Below are positions 43,659 to 47,537 of a stretch of 47,537 nucleotides of DNA, in pieces. The notes beneath the pieces were generated by a model, which was not told where the DNA came from, ran no database searches, and saw only the letters and a list, made by a program, of their open reading frames with translations. This stretch comes from Bacteroidota bacterium (GTDB lineage Bacteria; Bacteroidota; Bacteroidia; Flavobacteriales_D; Crocinitomicaceae): NCBI GenBank assembly GCA_006227105.1, contig SBFR01000251.1:1-47537 (forward strand), in the 5' to 3' direction. Both the position numbers and the translations under genes were made by a program. Numbering within the stretch: position 1 is the first letter of the stretch; each line of letters begins with the position of its first letter.

Positions 43659-44618
43659 ATGAAGTTTTTTCATTTGAACGGAAGCAAACCGAATTGGCCT
43701 TTAGCAATACTTACCTTGGCTGCCGTTGTGGTTGCCTATTCAGTGATCGGTCAATTACCACTGATCTTTGCACTTGTATCTTCTGGATTATTGACCAGTG
43801 GATTCGAGCCGACAGTTGGTAATATGGCTGAAACACTGGGTTACAATACTTTTCTGACCTACCTCATCATCCCTTTTATTTTTGGACTTGCCGTGATTAT
43901 GTTGTCTGTCAAGTTTATCTTCAAAAGACCTGTCTTGGGGCTTTTTACAACGAGGTCATCTTTTGATCTGAAAAGGGTACTACTTTCTTTTATGATCTGG
44001 TTCGGTATCATGGGCTTCTTTTTGATGGTATCGTACTACACGGGAAGTCCACTGGAGTGGAATTTTAAAAGTGAGACATTTTTCTCCTTGTTACTCATTT
44101 CATTTTTTCTGATTCCCTTGCAGACCACTTGTGAAGAGGTTCTGTTCAGAGGTTTTCTGATGCAGCTTTTGGGTCCGACATTCAAGAAAGCATGGATCTC
44201 CATTCTTCTTACAGGAATTTTATTTGGGGTGTTGCACGGGGCAAATCCTGAAGTTCAGAAAATTGGAAACATTCTATTGATCTATTATGTTATGACCGGT
44301 GTTTTTCTTGGGGTCATGGCGCAGATGGATGAAGGAATGGAGTTGAGCATTGGATATCATGCTGCAAACAATATTTTCGCTGCTTTAATTGTTACGAATG
44401 ACTGGCAGGCGTTTCAGACAGATGCCCTTTTTATGGATCATTCAGGTCCACAATTCGGATGGGATAGCTTGATGACATTGATCGTACTGCAGCCCGCTTT
44501 GCTATTATTGTTTAGTAAACTTTATAACTGGAAAGGATGGAAGGAAAAATTGTTTTCTGAACCTGATATTCCAGAGGAGGAGTATGTTCATTCCAAGGAT
44601 GATCTTGAGGAGAATTGA
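43659..44618 (+). CDS. CPBP-family intramembrane metalloprotease
   Basis: This 319-residue protein has about eight membrane helices and the CPBP (CAAX protease and bacteriocin-processing, formerly Abi) motifs. Glu159-Glu160 and Arg164 (EEVLFRG), His193 (FGVLHG) and a C-terminal HAANN provide the predicted metal site inside the membrane. Family members process prenylated or membrane peptides or give self-immunity; the bacterial substrate here is unknown. It starts 6 bp after the grpE-dnaJ terminator and lies 24 bp before the ABC exporter genes, so it may share their transcript. The C-terminal tail (about 300-319) is acidic and cytoplasmic. Confidence 0.9.
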   Translation: MKFFHLNGSKPNWPLAILTLAAVVVAYSVIGQLPLIFALVSSGLLTSGFEPTVGNMAETLGYNTFLTYLIIPFIFGLAVIMLSVKFIFKRPVLGLFTTRSSFDLKRVLLSFMIWFGIMGFFLMVSYYTGSPLEWNFKSETFFSLLLISFFLIPLQTTCEEVLFRGFLMQLLGPTFKKAWISILLTGILFGVLHGANPEVQKIGNILLIYYVMTGVFLGVMAQMDEGMELSIGYHAANNIFAALIVTNDWQAFQTDALFMDHSGPQFGWDSLMTLIVLQPALLLLFSKLYNWKGWKEKLFSEPDIPEEEYVHSKDDLEEN

Positions 44619-44642
44619 TTAGCTTTAATCTAACAGATATTT

Positions 44643-45572
44643 ATGCTGGAAATTAATAATATATCGAAATCGTTTTATCGGAATATTGCACTGGATGACG
44701 TGTCATTACGTGTGAATAAAGGTGAGATATATGGACTGCTGGGACCAAATGGTGCCGGTAAAACAACCTTGATTAGGATCATTAACAGAATTATAGAACC
44801 CGACAAAGGACACATTCGATTCAATGGTGACCTCATGACCGAAAAACACCTAGGGGTCATTGGGTATTTACCAGAGGAAAGAGGTCTGTATAAATCGATG
44901 ACCGTTGAAGACCACGCTGTATTTCTCGGAAGGTTAAGGGGGTTATCCAAAAAGGATGTTCAGATGAAACTGAATTACTGGCTGGAAAAATTTCAGATCA
45001 CAGATTGGCGAAAAAAAAGGATCGAAGAGCTTTCTAAAGGGATGGCACAAAAGATTCAGTTCATTTGCACTGTTTTACACGAACCCGATCTGTTGATCCT
45101 GGATGAGCCATTCAGTGGATTTGATCCGATTAATGTTGAGCTGATCAAGCAAGAGCTCATTGAAATGAGAGCGAAAGGGAAGACCATCATTCTTTCGACA
45201 CATAATATGAGGAGTGTGGAGGAGATCTGTGATCGAGCTGCCTTGATCCATGCTTCTAAAAAGGTAGCAGAAGGAAGGATTTCGGAATTACAGGAAGAAA
45301 GGAAGACTGGGCTCTATGCTGTTAAGTTCAGAGGGAACATGATTGCCTTTGTAAATGCGCTTTGGGTCGGGTTTGAGATTGAAGATAAGGAGATTCTGGG
45401 TGATGATCGTTTCATTGTTCGTGTTAAAATGCGTGGAGAGAATCAGTTTGAAGATCTCTTAAAAGTATTGATCGGACAAGTGAAGATCGAAGCAGCATGG
45501 GAAGTGCTTCCAACGATGCAGGATGTATTTATTGACCTTGTTAAAGTAAAGGAGGAGGTGAAGAATGACTAA
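44643..45572 (+). CDS. ABC transporter ATP-binding protein (NatA-like)
   Basis: This 309-residue protein has one ABC ATPase domain. Walker A GPNGAGKTT is at 34-42, the signature LSKGM at 130-134 (Lys-Gly in place of the usual Gly-Gly), Walker B LILDEP at 151-156, and the switch His is in LSTHNM. The extra C-terminal region (about 215-309) is typical of exporter ATPases of the NatA/drug-efflux group. It overlaps the permease gene by 8 bp, forming an ABC-2 exporter. NatAB exports Na+ in Bacillus, but this family is broad and the substrate is unknown. Confidence 0.93.
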   Translation: MLEINNISKSFYRNIALDDVSLRVNKGEIYGLLGPNGAGKTTLIRIINRIIEPDKGHIRFNGDLMTEKHLGVIGYLPEERGLYKSMTVEDHAVFLGRLRGLSKKDVQMKLNYWLEKFQITDWRKKRIEELSKGMAQKIQFICTVLHEPDLLILDEPFSGFDPINVELIKQELIEMRAKGKTIILSTHNMRSVEEICDRAALIHASKKVAEGRISELQEERKTGLYAVKFRGNMIAFVNALWVGFEIEDKEILGDDRFIVRVKMRGENQFEDLLKVLIGQVKIEAAWEVLPTMQDVFIDLVKVKEEVKND

Positions 45573-46899
45573 GAGCTGGTTGATCGCTGTACGCGAATTG
45601 AAGGAAAGGATCGGGTCGAGATCTTTTCTGTTATTATCGGTAATGGGGCCAATGATCATTTTGTTAATGATCTATATGCTTTTTGTTCTTGGTGATCAAG
45701 GAAAACAACATTGGAATGTGTTGATCACTGATCCTGCTGGGATCATGGAGAATAAGATCCTTGCAAATGAAGATAAATCAGTCAATTACTCATTTGGTGA
45801 CTCTTATTTAGAAATTGAAGATTTCAGGGACGGTAAGCGTTTTCAGGAATTTGATGCGATGTTGGAGATCAATGAAAAAGTACTTCAGAATAAAACTGTT
45901 TTCGTCTTTTTTAGAGATAAACCGAGTGTGCGAATGCAAACAAGGGTTCAATTCCATGTAGAACGGAGACTGGAAGAAAGAATGGTCGATGAATTCACCG
46001 ACTTATCAGTGCAAGAGTTCAGGAAGATCAAACAGCCCATGAATGTGGCTTTTAGAAATGTCTATGACCCAAATGATGAGTCCTCAGATAAAAGGGGATG
46101 GGTTGGTTTCTTTTTTGGCGCAGTGATCTTCTCTTTTATTTTCTTGTTTGGAATGACCATTCTTCGAAGTATTTCGAGGGAGAAGAGCAACAGGATCGTT
46201 GAAGTGTTGTTGGCTTCCGTAAATCCGCGACAACTAATGGCAGGAAAGATCGCAGGAATAGGAATTGCTGCTTTTCTACAGTTTCTGATCTGGGGACTGA
46301 TCATTGGATTGGGATTATACCTGATGAGGTCCTATATTTTTACGAATCCTCTTGAAGTTGCGAATATGGATATTCAGCAATTATCTGATGAAGGGTCAAG
46401 ATATTCTCTGGACCAAATGTTCCAGGCGAGAGAATACAATGAATTTGTTGAGCTTATTTTTGAAAGAGTGAGATTTTCGACCATGATCTTTTATTTCCTA
46501 ATGTTTTTCATTGGTGGATATTTCTTCTATGCGTCGTTCTTTGCAGCAATAGGCTCAACTTCAGGATCGGAGAGTGACGGACAACAGTTCGTTCTTCCTT
46601 TGGTCTTTATTCTATTAGCTTCGATCTATGCAGGATACTATTCTTTGGAAAATCCGGATGCTTTAATAGTGGATTACTTGCAATATATTCCATTTACTTC
46701 TCCGATCGTAGTTATGGTTAAACTGGCTTACGGGTATGGTCCGGGCGAAGCCTATCAGATCTGGTTGTCCTTGATCATATTGCTGGTTTCATCATTACTT
46801 ACCATGATGATCGCCGGAAGGTTGTATAAGAATGGGATTTTGCAATTTGGGCATCGAGTGAAATTTTCTCTGCTCATTAAGTGGTTAGGAAAAAGTTGA
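45565..46899 (+). CDS. ABC-2 type permease (NatB-like)
   Basis: This 444-residue protein has the ABC2_membrane_3 plan. One membrane helix (about 19-43) is followed by a large extracytoplasmic domain (about 45-175). Five or so further helices occupy about 180-430, with SREKSNRIVEVLLASVNPRQLMAGKI as the conserved cytoplasmic coupling segment that contacts the ATPase. It is the membrane half of the exporter encoded with the preceding gene (8-bp overlap). Its stop codon overlaps the TTG start of the Ppx/GppA gene (TTGA), so that gene is probably translated from the same mRNA. Confidence 0.91.
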   Translation: MTKSWLIAVRELKERIGSRSFLLLSVMGPMIILLMIYMLFVLGDQGKQHWNVLITDPAGIMENKILANEDKSVNYSFGDSYLEIEDFRDGKRFQEFDAMLEINEKVLQNKTVFVFFRDKPSVRMQTRVQFHVERRLEERMVDEFTDLSVQEFRKIKQPMNVAFRNVYDPNDESSDKRGWVGFFFGAVIFSFIFLFGMTILRSISREKSNRIVEVLLASVNPRQLMAGKIAGIGIAAFLQFLIWGLIIGLGLYLMRSYIFTNPLEVANMDIQQLSDEGSRYSLDQMFQAREYNEFVELIFERVRFSTMIFYFLMFFIGGYFFYASFFAAIGSTSGSESDGQQFVLPLVFILLASIYAGYYSLENPDALIVDYLQYIPFTSPIVVMVKLAYGYGPGEAYQIWLSLIILLVSSLLTMMIAGRLYKNGILQFGHRVKFSLLIKWLGKS

Positions 46900-47537
46900 T
46901 ACGTAAAGCTGTCATAGACCTGGGGACAAACACCTTCAATCTCCTGATCGTTGATCTGGGCGATAATTCTTTTGATCTGGTTCATACCGAAAAAGAAGGC
47001 GTTGCTTTAGGCATGGGTGGAATCAATGACGGGATACTCGCTCCGGAAGCTTTTAACCGAGGTTTGACAGCCCTCAGCCGTTTTATGGATAAATGTAAAA
47101 GTCTGGGAGTAAAAGAAGTGACGGCAATTGGTACCTCTGCCCTCAGAAGTGCAGCGAATGCGTCCGAATTCTTATCAGCAGCATTGGAACTGGGAATTCA
47201 AATTGAAATCGTGTCCGGTTTGCGAGAGGCAGAGCTGATCTATAAGGGGGTGAAATGGTCATACAATTTCAGTACTCCTGGGGTCATCATGGATATTGGT
47301 GGTGGAAGCACAGAATTTATTTTTGCCGATTCAAATGGAATGACTGATATCGTTTCGCTGAATATTGGGGTTTCGAGGATCTATCAGCAATTTGAATGTA
47401 GTGATCCGGTTTCTGAAAGTGATATTGAAATAATCGAAAACTGGCTTGAAGAAAGAGCCGATGGATTTTTTGATGGGAAAAATTCGGATCTTTTGATCGG
47501 TGCATCAGGTAGTTTTGAAACTTTCTATGAATTGATC
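46896..47537 (+). CDS. Ppx/GppA-family exopolyphosphatase (3' end outside window)
   Basis: The frame is open from TTG at 46896 to the window end, giving 214 codons. The product matches the N-terminal part of Ppx/GppA phosphatases, which hydrolyse polyphosphate or pppGpp and have an ASKHA (actin-like) fold. AVIDLGTNTFNLLIVD is the phosphate-1 motif, IGTSALRSAAN and SGLREAELIYKG are family segments, and MDIGGGSTEF is the phosphate-2 motif. The start is TTG, overlapping the permease stop in TTGA; no ATG or GTG is available before the LGTNT motif. Family members are about 300 residues or longer, so roughly a third is missing. Ppx and GppA cannot be separated. Confidence 0.9.
   Translation, partial: MIRKAVIDLGTNTFNLLIVDLGDNSFDLVHTEKEGVALGMGGINDGILAPEAFNRGLTALSRFMDKCKSLGVKEVTAIGTSALRSAANASEFLSAALELGIQIEIVSGLREAELIYKGVKWSYNFSTPGVIMDIGGGSTEFIFADSNGMTDIVSLNIGVSRIYQQFECSDPVSESDIEIIENWLEERADGFFDGKNSDLLIGASGSFETFYELI

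Noticed and set aside
44616-44629. GATTA / TAATC hairpin between the CPBP and ABC ATPase genes as a terminator
   Set aside because: The stem is only 5 bp, AT-rich, and has no T-run; the two genes may well be cotranscribed.
43659-46899. CPBP protease plus ABC exporter as a bacteriocin maturation/export system
   Set aside because: No small precursor gene with a leader and double-Gly site lies nearby, and the ABC proteins are of the generic ABC-2 exporter type without a C39 peptidase domain.

Overview
The window looks like a chromosomal segment of a Bacteroidota bacterium, most likely order Flavobacteriales (a Crocinitomicaceae- or Cryomorphaceae-like lineage is a guess). The evidence is a type IX secretion (T9SS) type A sorting domain on a peptidase, a type B (gliding-motility-associated) C-terminal domain on a 2251-residue SprB-repeat adhesin, a PafA-type phosphatase, a DUF4290 protein, and exact copies of the Bacteroidota -7 promoter element TAnnTTTG in front of nine genes. 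Most of the content is housekeeping. I see no prophage, insertion sequence, CRISPR array or recognisable defence island. No stretch longer than about 300 bases lacks a gene; the largest gap is the 220 bp divergent region at 4115-4334.

Layout. 1-2.3 kb: 5'-truncated tRNA-Leu(UAG), trigger factor and an outer-membrane-like protein. 2.3-8.9 kb: SppA, a T9SS-exported M14 carboxypeptidase and a PafA-like phosphatase. 8.9-12.6 kb: miaE, an unknown gene, then a compact reverse operon of a GT2 glycosyltransferase, an ECF sigma factor and rsmG. 12.7-15.7 kb: tgt, an LptF/LptG permease and a beta-barrel-like gene, with overlapping stop/start codons. 15.8-21.0 kb: purL, a DUF4290 gene, murA, a TlpA-like thioredoxin and a PhnA-domain gene, almost without gaps. 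21.2-27.9 kb: the giant adhesin. 27.9-33.5 kb (reverse): GT-C membrane protein plus methyltransferase, then a CaCA exchanger plus P-type ATPase. 33.6-37.2 kb: dusB, a STAS-like gene and an orphan PaaZ-type fusion. 37.3-41.7 kb (reverse): an MBOAT acyltransferase with two SGNH proteins, a candidate polysaccharide or peptidoglycan O-acetylation cassette. 41.9-47.5 kb: grpE-dnaJ, a CPBP protease, an ABC exporter pair and the 5' part of a Ppx/GppA gene running off the window.

The points most worth a second look are: three blocks inside the adhesin gene with exact but different periods (240, 243 and 258 bp); a DnaJ that keeps only two of four CxxCxGxG motifs; a MurA with Asp in place of the fosfomycin-target Cys; a Tgt without its zinc cysteines; the MBOAT/SGNH/SGNH cassette; a dusB promoter so close to its GTG start that the mRNA may be leaderless; and a strong excess of GATC in housekeeping genes linked to Ile ATC codons following G. 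No clearly new multi-gene system is demonstrable; the O-acetylation cassette and the adhesin architecture come closest.
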